The notes under the pieces: generated by a model
What the model saw: the letters and a program-made list of their open reading frames with translations, nothing else
Database searches by the model: none
What the model was told of the DNA's origin: nothing
Translations under genes and position numbers: made by a program
Origin: Myxococcota bacterium
GTDB lineage: Bacteria > Myxococcota_A > UBA796 > JAFGLY01
Direction of reading: 5' to 3'
DNA length: 64,000 nt
Assembly (NCBI GenBank): GCA_024276675.1
Contig: JAJRWT010000020.1
Location: 1 to 64,000 of the forward strand
Shown: positions 26,951 through 36,234 of the stretch, in pieces
How the letters are laid out: every line of letters starts with the position of its first letter
Position numbering within the stretch: position 1 is the first letter of the stretch

Positions 26951-27979
26951 ATGTTGTACTCTCTGCCTCGTAGAATACGCCGGTTCAAGAAGCCAATCTC
27001 CGGCCGCTCATCCCATGCTCTCCGCATTCCAATCATGGGCATTCTCCTGTTCATGGCAATTCTCGTGCCGTTTCACCAGGTCTGGGGAGTGAAAGGGCTG
27101 GTGCCTGAGGAGCCAGCGGACGGCGCTCCACCCGCCAACGATTCTACCGCGCTGAATGAAAACACCTGTACGAGCACCAGGTGCCATCCCATGTTGAAAG
27201 AAGTTCCCGTTACCTCGCGTCATGGCAAGATCAAGTGTGTCACCTGCCATGGCCAGCGCAGGGGGCATACCGAGCAATGTGTCAAGTGCCACGAGATGGT
27301 AAGGGGCCACACGGAATCGATGTCGTTGAACGTTTCGCGTGAGCAGATGCTGGAGGTAAGGCAGGAAGACGCAGCTTCCCAAAACGAGTTCCCCGAACCA
27401 GTAAGCTGTCTGACCTGTCACCTCAAGCTTGAAGCCCGACCATTGACCTTTCCACAGATTGTTCTCGAAGAACATGTTCCCGAGAGCCAATCCAAGAAGG
27501 ACTGTACCGAATGCCACCGGGCACATGATCCCAAGCCATTGATGGGACATCCCATGCCCATGCCCTACTGCAGGCGGGGAAGGGATTGTTGCTTGTCCTG
27601 TCACGAAAAGATCCAGGAGATTACATCCGAAGACCGGGTTTCGAGGCCAGAATCCACAATGACCAACCCACTGGTACGTAGGGCCGCTCCCCCCTGGCTG
27701 AACGATTGGGCCGACGACACCTTCATGGACTGGGTGCTCAATCCCCCACTGGTCTTGTCTACGCATGGTCACGGGACAGTTGAGTGTATTTCATGTCACG
27801 GAGCGCCACCGAGCTTTCGAGAACTGGCAAAGCGAGTCCACAACTTCGAACTCGACACGGTGAGATGCGGGCGATGCCATACCGGCTCAACGATAATCGA
27901 CCAGTTCGTGGCTAGAATACAGTCATTCGACCTCCCGGGAGAACCTCCCATGGGGGGTGAGCAAGAACAATCCCACTAA
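26951..27979 (+). CDS. Octaheme c-type cytochrome of the NrfD module
   Basis: The product has 342 residues, with an N-terminal basic region and one hydrophobic segment (MGILLFMAILVPF, about residues 29-41) that is a signal or anchor. It carries seven CXXCH motifs (CVTCH, CVKCH, CLTCH, CTECH, CLSCH, CISCH, CGRCH) and one CX4CH (CTSTRCH). The start at 26951 follows AGGGAG and lies 19 bases after the FeS gene stop. With the FeS and NrfD-like subunits it resembles quinol-oxidising complexes of the Cbc/Nrf/Qrc type, the cytochrome accepting or giving electrons on the periplasmic side. Electron direction is inference. Confidence 0.92.
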   Translation: MLYSLPRRIRRFKKPISGRSSHALRIPIMGILLFMAILVPFHQVWGVKGLVPEEPADGAPPANDSTALNENTCTSTRCHPMLKEVPVTSRHGKIKCVTCHGQRRGHTEQCVKCHEMVRGHTESMSLNVSREQMLEVRQEDAASQNEFPEPVSCLTCHLKLEARPLTFPQIVLEEHVPESQSKKDCTECHRAHDPKPLMGHPMPMPYCRRGRDCCLSCHEKIQEITSEDRVSRPESTMTNPLVRRAAPPWLNDWADDTFMDWVLNPPLVLSTHGHGTVECISCHGAPPSFRELAKRVHNFELDTVRCGRCHTGSTIIDQFVARIQSFDLPGEPPMGGEQEQSH

Positions 27980-28066
27980 CCTTCGCGGTGTCTTCAGACT
28001 CACCACTCTGTTTCGGCCAACCCGGCCTCCAACCAGCACATCTCGTCGATTCATCAACGGTCAGGC

Positions 28067-29278
28067 ATGTACCAATATCTCTATTACTGGTTGAGAATGC
28101 TTCGCTGTGCCGCCATCGGCAGCCGGCGATATTATGCGTGGATCGCCTTCCTTTCCCTGGGAGTCCTGACAGGTGCGTTGGTGTTTCTCCACGACTTGCT
28201 GGAAGGTCTTGGCGGGACCAACATGACCGATCACGTGAGCTGGGGAATCGGCATTGCCAACTTCGTGTACTTTGTCGGTGTGGCCGCCGGTGCTGCGATC
28301 CTGGTTGTTCCGTCCTACGCCTACGTCAGGGAGGACATCAAGGAAGTCGTGCTCCTGGGCGAACTTCTGGCGGTGTCTGCCGTCACTGTCTGCCTCCTGT
28401 TCATTGCAACCGACATCGGCCGGCCCGAGAGAATGTGGCACCTCATGCCCCCGCTGGGGATCTTGAACCTCCCCAGCTCCCTCTTGGCATGGGATGTGGT
28501 CGTGTTCTCTGGATACTTGGCCATGAACCTTCACATACCCGGATACTTGCTCTACAAGAAGTATCTCGGGGAAAAACCAAGCTGGCGGGCATACATGCCC
28601 TTCGTATTCCTGTCAATGGCCTGGGCAGTCAGTATTCACACGGTCACCGCTTTTCTACTGTCGGGCATGGGGAGCAGGGCCTTCTGGAACACTCCCATCC
28701 TGGCGCCCAGGTTTTTGATCAGTGCAGGAGCCTCCGGTCCCGCAATATTGATCTTCGTGTTCAAGGCCATCGACCGCCATACCAACTTGAAGGTCAAGGA
28801 TAGCGTGTTCGAATACTTCAAGTATGTGCTCCGGGTGATGATGCCCATAAACCTCTTTCTATTGGGATGCGAGTTCTTCTGGGAGTTCTACACCGGGTCA
28901 GCCCATGCAATTTCGGCCCAATACCTCTACTTTGGGGTAGATGGGCACGCCAGCCTGGTGCTGTGGATATGGCCGGCCATAATATTCAACATCGTGGCCA
29001 CAGCCATCTTCCTCATTCCAAGAATGCGGGATGATCCGCGGCTTCTGTACACTGCCTGCCTGCTGACCATCATGGGGATCTGGATCGAGAAGGGCATGGG
29101 CCTGGTCTTTCCTGGCTTCATTCCCAACGCATGGGGGGAGTTCTTTGAATACACTCCCAGCCTGGAAGAACTCGTATTGAACGCTGGGGTCATGGCGTTC
29201 GGAGCATTATTGTTCACGGTGATGGCCAAGGTGAACATAGCCATCCAGGTTGGGGAACTTCGAAAAGAGCCGGATTGA
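28067..29278 (+). CDS. NrfD/PsrC-type integral membrane quinone-interacting subunit
   Basis: The product has 403 residues with eight to ten hydrophobic helices. The NrfD/PsrC family signs include GTNMTDHVSWGI, FVYFVGVAAGA, DIGRPERMWHL and LAWDVVVFSGYLA. These proteins bind quinone at the periplasmic face. The gene follows the octaheme gene by 87 bases and closes the FeS-cytochrome-NrfD module. No molybdopterin subunit is present, so it is not a classical CISM enzyme but closer to the quinol:cytochrome modules of metal-reducing bacteria. Confidence 0.92.
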   Translation: MYQYLYYWLRMLRCAAIGSRRYYAWIAFLSLGVLTGALVFLHDLLEGLGGTNMTDHVSWGIGIANFVYFVGVAAGAAILVVPSYAYVREDIKEVVLLGELLAVSAVTVCLLFIATDIGRPERMWHLMPPLGILNLPSSLLAWDVVVFSGYLAMNLHIPGYLLYKKYLGEKPSWRAYMPFVFLSMAWAVSIHTVTAFLLSGMGSRAFWNTPILAPRFLISAGASGPAILIFVFKAIDRHTNLKVKDSVFEYFKYVLRVMMPINLFLLGCEFFWEFYTGSAHAISAQYLYFGVDGHASLVLWIWPAIIFNIVATAIFLIPRMRDDPRLLYTACLLTIMGIWIEKGMGLVFPGFIPNAWGEFFEYTPSLEELVLNAGVMAFGALLFTVMAKVNIAIQVGELRKEPD

Positions 29279-29351
29279 TGGCCCATGCCTGCCATCTCGC
29301 AGGCGATATCATGCCCAGACACTGCGCTGCGCCACCCTGTGCCGGGCCATT

Positions 29352-31130
29352 TCAACCCGAGAATTGATGCCAACGCTTCCAGGTAAAGGAACCCATCGCC
29401 GCGCTGGTTCCGAACACCAGTACACTTAGAAGCAGGGGAAGATCCCGCAGGTGAAACAGATCGAAGCCAAATACCTTAATCGCACCCAGTAACAAGGCGA
29501 TCATCGAGGTGGTTAGAACATCGTGGTTTTTCAGCTTGCTCCCCGTCCACATGAGCAGCATGGCTCCCCCGGTTATCAGGATGGATTCCCCGGCCTGGAA
29601 GTTCATCATTCCACCCTGGTCATTCTGGTCGATCAGCGAAAGCAGGACGGTCCGGCCTGCAGTAAAAAGGTACGCGACCGCAATCACCAGCACCGCCACT
29701 GACGGCACGGTGGAAAACGTGGTTCTGAAAGAGCTTCGTCGCCAACACCAGTAGTAGTAGACCAGGCACAATATCGCCAGGAGAAGCGACAGGCTGATAC
29801 CAGCCAGGTATGAACTGGGCGAAGTGAGCGTACCGCCAATCACACCCACGGCACAGGCGAACAGCAGGAATGTGTGGGCTACGGCACGAGAAAGGCGATT
29901 CTCCCGGACGCGGGACATGGCCATCACGAGGAAGGCCACCAGTGACCATATCACGAGAACCATTGACATGTTCCCACCCAGGGCAGATGGGAGTGCCATT
30001 CCCAACAAGACCATTGATGACACGGTGAAAGTGCTTGTGGGCGCCCTTGATTTCCCCTTGTGCATGGCCACGATGGTGGCCAGCATGAGCAGGCCAGCCG
30101 CCAACACAACTCCGGCCTTTGCCACGCCAACCTCGCTGTGCCCGGTTGCCACCGCCATTTCCTTTGCAATCGGAAAGGCCCACAAGACCGTTGCCAGGGG
30201 TAGGATTCGCTCCAAGAGGGGGTCGGAGCGTTCTGGAACCATTACCGAGTACAGCACCATCCCGATGTAGATGAGCACGAAAAGACAGAGCAGCGGCAGG
30301 AAGTAGATGGTCGCGAGAGTGTCGATGTCTTCCTGTATTCCACTATGGAAAGTGCCTCGGAGCTTTTCCAGCCAGACCAACCAGAACAAAGTACTCAAGA
30401 CAACGATTGGCCAGATGAGCCAACGGCTGGCCCGGAGGTCCATGGCAAAGTAGGCCGCCAGGTTGGCCACCAGGAGAAGCAATGCGGCGTACTGGAAGCT
30501 CAGGTTCGGGAAACCCAGGGTGATGCCCACCAGGGCACCGCCCAGTACACCCAGGATCAGTGGAACTGGGCTACGAAACTTCATTCCTGTGTGGGTCGTT
30601 GATACAATGGCCAGAAGCAGCAGAGTATAGGAAAGAATGGCGGACAGTAGATGAAAGCGAGAGTAGGTTTCGTACACCACCGTGAAGAGCAGCAAGGTTC
30701 CGCTTACGGTGTACAAAGGCGGCACGCGACCGTATCGGTGGTGGCGTTGATAGCCGTAGAGGATAAGCAACGCTGCGTAGCCGACTCCCAAATAGGTGCC
30801 AAGAACGGGTTCGATGATTTCTCGCTCCACTATCGTGCGAAGCAGCAGGGCCAGGAGCAACAGAAAACACAACACGGCGGCGTTGGAAAGGAAGGCAGCC
30901 GTGGAAGGAAGCACTCCTCGCGAATCGGCTCCCTCTGGTGTCGGGTGGGTGTGGGCGGGCTTTCGGAATGGGCTTGTTGGCGCCCTGGCTGGCTGACTCC
31001 CCCCCGGATCTCGTTGAAGTGCCATCGAAGATACTTTTGCGTCGAGTTGCTCCACCTGTTCCCGGAGCATGGCGACTTCTTGGAGCAGTACTTGAAATCG
31101 GCGCTCCATGGAAGAGTCACTAATCGGCAT
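29352..31130 (-). CDS. Polytopic membrane protein, DUF2339-like
   Basis: The 592-residue protein has an N-terminal coiled coil (LLQEVAMLREQVEQLDAKV), a Pro-rich linker, then about 14 or more hydrophobic helices extending to the C-terminus. Coiled coil plus many helices is the layout of DUF2339 proteins, whose role is unknown. It is convergent with the NrfD gene and lies 38 bases downstream of the large cytochrome gene. A TATGTAGT motif sits in that gap, so it may have its own promoter as well as readthrough. Confidence 0.75.
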   Translation of the reverse strand: MPISDSSMERRFQVLLQEVAMLREQVEQLDAKVSSMALQRDPGGSQPARAPTSPFRKPAHTHPTPEGADSRGVLPSTAAFLSNAAVLCFLLLLALLLRTIVEREIIEPVLGTYLGVGYAALLILYGYQRHHRYGRVPPLYTVSGTLLLFTVVYETYSRFHLLSAILSYTLLLLAIVSTTHTGMKFRSPVPLILGVLGGALVGITLGFPNLSFQYAALLLLVANLAAYFAMDLRASRWLIWPIVVLSTLFWLVWLEKLRGTFHSGIQEDIDTLATIYFLPLLCLFVLIYIGMVLYSVMVPERSDPLLERILPLATVLWAFPIAKEMAVATGHSEVGVAKAGVVLAAGLLMLATIVAMHKGKSRAPTSTFTVSSMVLLGMALPSALGGNMSMVLVIWSLVAFLVMAMSRVRENRLSRAVAHTFLLFACAVGVIGGTLTSPSSYLAGISLSLLLAILCLVYYYWCWRRSSFRTTFSTVPSVAVLVIAVAYLFTAGRTVLLSLIDQNDQGGMMNFQAGESILITGGAMLLMWTGSKLKNHDVLTTSMIALLLGAIKVFGFDLFHLRDLPLLLSVLVFGTSAAMGSFTWKRWHQFSG

Positions 31131-31168
31131 ATAGCTGCCCCAAGCGCGAGTTTGTTGTTATGTAGTGT

Positions 31169-34100
31169 CTAGAAGGCAGGGTCGTCCAACCCGTCGTAGT
31201 CGGCTTCGGAACGCCATTGTATCCAGTCTATGAGTCCTGCGAACATGAAGTCGGCGTTGTGGCTGGGGTTCGTCCCGATATAGGTGGCCTGATCTTCGAG
31301 CACGATGTAGTCGCCGGGCAAGGCTCCCCATTGGCATGTCGAGCTGTCCTGGATCGATTGAGATGCGTTCCTGAATCCTGACCATGCCTGATCTGCGCCA
31401 GCACCGTCTGTTCCCAGGTCTTCCAGAAAGATGTCCACGGGCGCGGTGAGCTTGTCACTGCTGAAGACGACTCGCATTTGGTACCAGTGGTAGTTCTGTA
31501 TGGGGTAGGTGTCGATGTCGGTGGAGATCTGGTGCCACCGAGAGTCGTCACCTTCGTAGGTGTCGTCCGGCCAATAATCGTGAGGACAGGTATGCCTCGA
31601 GTCGGTATCTACGTAGTACTTGACCTCGATACTCGCCTTGTTTGCCCGATCATCGATGTTGTCACCACGGTAGTTGGCGTGGAGTATCGTCGCCTTGATA
31701 CTGCGTTTTCTTTCGAAAATGCGGTGGAAGGTGGAATCGATGTCCGGCCAGAGATCACCAGGCCCATCGTAGTCGGTATCGACATCATCAGTGAAGAAGA
31801 CGGCGTCGATGGTGATGTAGTTGGCCTCGGCCAAGCAGGTTGTGTCGGAATCGAAGTCCACGTAGGCTTCTTCGGTCTTGTCGCCGTGGAAATAACCGTC
31901 TCCTTGCATTGTGAAAGAGGGGTTGTTCACGGTGCCGGACATCACGCCGTAGGATTCAGTGACGCTCGAACTTCCGGCGGCCTCGTCGAACTCGACATAG
32001 AAGTCAGGCGGGCACAGTGTGATCTCGTTGGGCCATGGCCCGGCAGAATCACCCACGGAGTTCCAGGCCGAGATACCAGTAGTGGCCAGCAGATCGGTTC
32101 CTGCGTCGGCAGTGATCAGGGGGGCGCTCAAGGTCAAGATGGCCTCGCTGTCGCCGGCAGTGTGGGTCACGCCAAGGATTTCCCTGGGGTTGTCGTCTCC
32201 CACGTCTGTGAGCAGAAAATCACCAGGTTCCAGCGAACCGCTGGCATCGGAGTTGGTCCATACACCTTCCGTGAAGCCCACGTAGAGCTGGTTGTCTTCG
32301 AGGGTTCCCTGGACATAATCGATCTCCGGGGTGTAGGAAGGGTAGGTGGTGGGTGTCCAGAGATAGGTGCCTGAACTCTCGGTGTTGTGGATGATTCGAT
32401 GGATGGAGTTGGCTTCGTGACACGATGCGTTCCCGCAGCTCATCCCGGCGTGTTGCCCACCGTAGTAATAGTGGCATACGTTGCAGAACGAGTTCCAGTT
32501 GCTGCCATCGGAGCAGTTTTCACCGTTGGCCTCGCTGTCGCCGCCGGTACCGCAGTCGCCGTTGCCGGTTACGTTCAATCGCTCGCGGATCATGCCCCCT
32601 CGATCCGAGCCATGGGCTTCGTGGCAGTCGGTGCAGGCCATGACAAAATTGATACCAGCATTTCTGTAGGCTGAATCGTAGGGCCAGCGCATGAAGTGTC
32701 CCGCGCCACGGCCTCGGGTGACGTCGGGCTCGTTGAAGATGGGATCAGGGTTGCCGGAGGAACCGTACATTCCCACGTCTCCCCAGTAATAGGGCTTGTC
32801 GGCCGAGCCCAGCCCGTGCTGTGCTCCGCACTCGATGCGCTGATCGGGGGGATCTACGCTGTTACCCGTGCAGTCTATCCCCTGGCCCCAGTTCACTGCC
32901 GGATAGGAGCCCATGGTACTGCCATGACAATCCAGGCAGAAGCTGGCGTAGTCCGGGAGCAGGTCTCCCGCGAACTCGAAGTTGTAGTCACTGCCGTCCT
33001 TGGGGGGTTGGTAGACCGCGTTCTGGTCTATGCTGATCGTCCAGCCACGCGCCACACTGTAGTACCAACCACCCGAGCCGGAGGCATCTGCGGCGAAGTC
33101 ATCCATTTTTTCGCCGGAGCTTTCCCCCCAGGTGGATGTACCCATGGCACGGGGGTTTCCGGAAGGGTCGCTGAAATCGGGTCTCGAAATGGGCGTGAGG
33201 TCGGCTTCGGCATCCCAGTACTGCCCCGTGACCACATGAGGGTTGTGACAGGTGCTGCACTGCAAGGTAAAAGAGTCACCATTCATCGTGAAATCGGACT
33301 CCATGGGGTGCGAACTCGACTTGCCGAAGGCCTGCTCGATGTCGTCGGCGGAGACATAGTCTCCCGTGCGATTGTTTGACAAGGCGTCGTTCTGGATGCC
33401 CCCTTCGGTATGGCAGCCGAAGCAGAAGGTATCGATGGTGGTGCCTGATGCTGCGTTCAGCAGCTTGACTGCATCTGAACCATGGGCATTGCCATGGCAG
33501 CCCGAAGTGCTGCCGTCGCCCATGCAAGTGATGGGAAAGCCACCGTTGGCGTCGTAGCCGAAGGATGCGTGGGCAGATGAAGCCCATAGCGAATTTCCGG
33601 AGATATCAGGTGGCGACTGCCCATCGCTGAAGGGTTGCAGGGGATTGTCCAGAGCCTCGGCACCTTCGGAGTCGTGGCAGTTGAGGCAGAAGTCTTCGAT
33701 GAGGGAAGGATCCGAGTCGTCGTAATCGTAGACAATGCTGGCTCCCTGATCCGGATCCTTCAGCTTTACCGTGCCATAGGCATGATCACTCATGTAGTGG
33801 CATGCAACACAGTCCACTTCCTGGATCTCCCCGCCGATATGGTGGGAGGTGGATACAAAGTCACCACCGCCATCACCTTCGTTTTCTACTATCTGCCTGC
33901 GGCTTCCTTGTTCCTGGTTGTGGCAGTCGAAGCAGCCTCCCGCTGGCAGGAAGCCCATGTCGTGGGGGTGGCAACTGGTACAAGCCAGGCCCGTGTAGTG
34001 CGTGTGATCCCCGGTGGCGTCGTTTGTGTGGTGATCTGTCGTCGTGTGACAGGTCTGGCAGATGCCGTTCCACGGTTCATCACTGAACACAAAATCGTCC

Positions 34101-34741
34101 GGGCTTGTATGAAAGACAGCCGGATCCAGTGCCGAGTCCCAGTATTCGGTTGGGTCGTCACGGATCAACGAGAGGTTGTCGGCTGAAACACCGCTGTGTT
34201 CATCTGTGGTTTCGTCTGCACCGTGAGGGTTGTGGCAGGAACCGCAGTCGATGATGGTGCTGTCTGCGTTGACCACGTGCATGGCCACTTCGGTCATTCC
34301 CGGAGCCATTCCAAGAGGGTTGTGGCAGCCAAGGCACAGAGACTCCTGCTCATAGTCCCTGAGCACGAAATCGGAACCAAACCCGTGAAGGCCATGGCAG
34401 TCCACACAATCGATGCCGTTGGTGGAGTCGTGGGGGGGGCCATCTGCTCTGACGACCGCCATGTGTGAAACCAAGACTGCCGCGATGAGAGCCAGTCTCG
34501 AGAGATGCCTGGGAGCCGTCGGGAAAGAGGCTGCCGGAAACAGCCGGCTCGGGCCCCGGCGAGGGGCGCCAGGCGCGTAGCGAGACGGGCTCTGCTGGAT
34601 ATCGGGCGTTGAAGGCGTATTGGAATACGTCCAGACGCACGATGTCCAGAAGGGCCCGGCGCAGTAGCGACTGGCGCACCGCAGCGGGCCCGAGCTTTCC
34701 CGACGGCTCCTGGGGAAGCGGGCGCTTTCATGGAATGACAT
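31169..34741 (-). CDS. Large multiheme cytochrome (13 CXXCH plus 2 variant motifs) with beta-rich C-terminal domain
   Basis: ATG 34741 is preceded by GGAGG at ideal spacing and overlaps the stop of the NHL gene. Canonical sites in order are CVDCH, CLGCH, CGSCH, CQTCH, CTSCH, CFDCH, CVACH, CLNCH, CFGCH, CSTCH, CLDCH, CTDCH and CNVCH. There are also a CX8CH (CMGDGSTSGCH) and a CX4CH (CGNASCH), so up to 15 hemes, all before about residue 790. The last 350 residues are heme-free. They comprise an Ig-like segment and a probable concanavalin/LamG-like domain (WHQISTDIDTY, YHWYQMRVVFSSD), suggesting surface attachment. A 67-codon insertion from the 34.5-kb repeat separates the start from the real signal peptide (LSRLALIAAVLV). 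The start is therefore less certain than the gene. Confidence 0.92.
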   Translation of the reverse strand: MSFHESARFPRSRRESSGPLRCASRYCAGPFWTSCVWTYSNTPSTPDIQQSPSRYAPGAPRRGPSRLFPAASFPTAPRHLSRLALIAAVLVSHMAVVRADGPPHDSTNGIDCVDCHGLHGFGSDFVLRDYEQESLCLGCHNPLGMAPGMTEVAMHVVNADSTIIDCGSCHNPHGADETTDEHSGVSADNLSLIRDDPTEYWDSALDPAVFHTSPDDFVFSDEPWNGICQTCHTTTDHHTNDATGDHTHYTGLACTSCHPHDMGFLPAGGCFDCHNQEQGSRRQIVENEGDGGGDFVSTSHHIGGEIQEVDCVACHYMSDHAYGTVKLKDPDQGASIVYDYDDSDPSLIEDFCLNCHDSEGAEALDNPLQPFSDGQSPPDISGNSLWASSAHASFGYDANGGFPITCMGDGSTSGCHGNAHGSDAVKLLNAASGTTIDTFCFGCHTEGGIQNDALSNNRTGDYVSADDIEQAFGKSSSHPMESDFTMNGDSFTLQCSTCHNPHVVTGQYWDAEADLTPISRPDFSDPSGNPRAMGTSTWGESSGEKMDDFAADASGSGGWYYSVARGWTISIDQNAVYQPPKDGSDYNFEFAGDLLPDYASFCLDCHGSTMGSYPAVNWGQGIDCTGNSVDPPDQRIECGAQHGLGSADKPYYWGDVGMYGSSGNPDPIFNEPDVTRGRGAGHFMRWPYDSAYRNAGINFVMACTDCHEAHGSDRGGMIRERLNVTGNGDCGTGGDSEANGENCSDGSNWNSFCNVCHYYYGGQHAGMSCGNASCHEANSIHRIIHNTESSGTYLWTPTTYPSYTPEIDYVQGTLEDNQLYVGFTEGVWTNSDASGSLEPGDFLLTDVGDDNPREILGVTHTAGDSEAILTLSAPLITADAGTDLLATTGISAWNSVGDSAGPWPNEITLCPPDFYVEFDEAAGSSSVTESYGVMSGTVNNPSFTMQGDGYFHGDKTEEAYVDFDSDTTCLAEANYITIDAVFFTDDVDTDYDGPGDLWPDIDSTFHRIFERKRSIKATILHANYRGDNIDDRANKASIEVKYYVDTDSRHTCPHDYWPDDTYEGDDSRWHQISTDIDTYPIQNYHWYQMRVVFSSDKLTAPVDIFLEDLGTDGAGADQAWSGFRNASQSIQDSSTCQWGALPGDYIVLEDQATYIGTNPSHNADFMFAGLIDWIQWRSEADYDGLDDPAF
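34508..34713. mobile_element. MITE-like element, about 200 bp, inserted in the cytochrome leader
   Basis: The left end CCTGGGAGCCGTCGGGAAAG and right end CTTTCCCGACGGCTCCTGG are inverted copies of about 18 bases. The interior has no gene of its own. The insertion adds 67 codons in frame between FPR and HLSRLAL of the cytochrome, so removing it would leave a normal signal peptide. Partial relatives occur at 9961-10007, 11588-11628 and 57527-57630, and a terminal-like match at 50965-50984. Confidence 0.75.
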
Positions 34742-36023
34742 ACCCCACCTCCAGGCAGTGGTTGCCGGAGTTGGCAACGATGGCTTCTCTGGCACTGTTG
34801 ATGCACACGTCCAGTGGCATGTTCAATTCGCCGGGATCAGTGCCGAACTCACCGAAGCTCTCCATGTAGTTACCGTCGAGAGCATCGAGAATCTGAATCT
34901 TGTTCTGGTATGAATCGACGATGTAGATGGAACCTGTCTCAGGATCGGGTTTGATACTGTGGATTCGAACGAAACGGGCTTCCCAGACCGTACTGTATGT
35001 GCTTGCCTTGCTGCCCAGGCTGCGGTCATGGGTTCCCTCGGTACTGAAGACTTCAATCGTTCCGGACACCAGGTCGCCCACGAAGACCTCTTCGCCCTTT
35101 CCAACGTTGAGGTCCGCCACGGCCACCGAGATGGGATAGGTCAGGATGTCGGAACCGATTTCAAGGGCGAAGGCACCGTAGGCGTCGTAGACCTTGATGA
35201 TGCGGGAATCAGCATCCACCACGTACAGGTTGCCGGTGCTGTCGAAGTCCAGGTCGGCAGGTCGCCCAATTGCACCATCGGCAATGGTACCGGTACTCTC
35301 GCCGGCAGTAGAGATGATCTTGATGGTGTCTGAGCCTTCTTCGCCCACGTAGATCTGCCCATCCAGGGAGTTGTAGGCAATGCCAAGGGGCACGTTGAAA
35401 CCCGCGATTTCTCCGGTGAGCACCAGGGATTCATCGAAGATGAACACGGAGCCGGCTTGTGGGTCGGTCACGAAGTACCGGCCATCCGGGACCTGGACCA
35501 GGCGTGAGGGCATCGTGTTTTGATGCTGGACTTCCAGGTCGCATTCATCGGTGCTATCCGCCACGCCATCACCGCAGTACGGCAGCCGGCAATCGGTTCG
35601 GCAGGCATCTGGTTCGGTGTCGGAGTTCGCATCACCATCGTCGCATTCCTCGGTCCCCACCACCACACCATCACCACAGACAGCGGCCTCGCAGGTGTCG
35701 GCACAGCCGCTCCCATCGGATTCACATTCGTCGATTTCGCCGTCGCAGTCGTTGTCGAATCCGTCGCACCGTTCGGGACCGAGGATGTGATCGCCGTGGG
35801 CCATGTGGAGCAGGAGCTCGGTAGGCGTGATGTGTAACTTGCCGACCGTGCCGTCCCCGATATTGTGGCACACGGAAACCGGCTTGGGTTGTGCCTGGAG
35901 CCGTGGGCTGTATAGAACCAGGCTGGCTAGAATCGTAATAGAGATGCAAAAGAGATGAAGTCTCGAAGCATAGCCTTCAGCAACCCGGAGAAGGCTGGGA
36001 GGGACTCTTCCTTTGGTATCCAT
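34728..36023 (-). CDS. Secreted NHL beta-propeller protein with MopE and cysteine-rich repeats
   Basis: ATG 36023 follows GGGAG. A signal peptide ends near RLQAQ. Next come a MopE-like segment (CDGFDNDCDGEIDECE, about residues 85-100) and two 'Myxococcus cysteine-rich' repeats (CGDGVVVGTEECDDGD and CGDGVADSTDECD). Residues about 170-430 form NHL-type blades (GIAYNSLDGQIYVGEEGSD, DFDSTGNLYVVDADS). These modules bind calcium or act as surface scaffolds. The stop overlaps the start region of the large cytochrome (CCATGA), so the two are co-expressed. The AT-rich region at 36098-36126 is the probable promoter. Confidence 0.88.
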   Translation of the reverse strand: MDTKGRVPPSLLRVAEGYASRLHLFCISITILASLVLYSPRLQAQPKPVSVCHNIGDGTVGKLHITPTELLLHMAHGDHILGPERCDGFDNDCDGEIDECESDGSGCADTCEAAVCGDGVVVGTEECDDGDANSDTEPDACRTDCRLPYCGDGVADSTDECDLEVQHQNTMPSRLVQVPDGRYFVTDPQAGSVFIFDESLVLTGEIAGFNVPLGIAYNSLDGQIYVGEEGSDTIKIISTAGESTGTIADGAIGRPADLDFDSTGNLYVVDADSRIIKVYDAYGAFALEIGSDILTYPISVAVADLNVGKGEEVFVGDLVSGTIEVFSTEGTHDRSLGSKASTYSTVWEARFVRIHSIKPDPETGSIYIVDSYQNKIQILDALDGNYMESFGEFGTDPGELNMPLDVCINSAREAIVANSGNHCLEVGYVIP

Positions 36024-36234
36024 GGACGCTCCCGGCCTTGGGACACCAGAGTCGAGATGTTCTGGCTCTGGTACTTCTGCTGGTTATGAACAGCTTTCTA
36101 TACTCCACTACTTTTCTAGTATATCAGAAACCCTCCTGTCACCAAAGCACGGATTTATCCGCCCGTGATAACTATGTAGTCCACGGGATTGTGGGAAAGC
36201 TCAAGGTAATGGTGAACCTGGTTCCCCAGTGCAT
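36024..36234. promoter_or_regulatory. Leftward promoter region of the NHL/cytochrome pair
   Basis: AT-rich blocks CTATACTCCACTAC (36098-36111) and TCTAGTATATCAG (about 36115-36127) stand out from the GC-rich surroundings. TATGTAGT occurs at about 36174, flanked by CCGTG/CACGG. The transcript leader contains a CCAGAG...CTCTGG hairpin. The FKBP gene ends at 36235 and also runs leftward, so some readthrough is possible. Confidence 0.4.
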
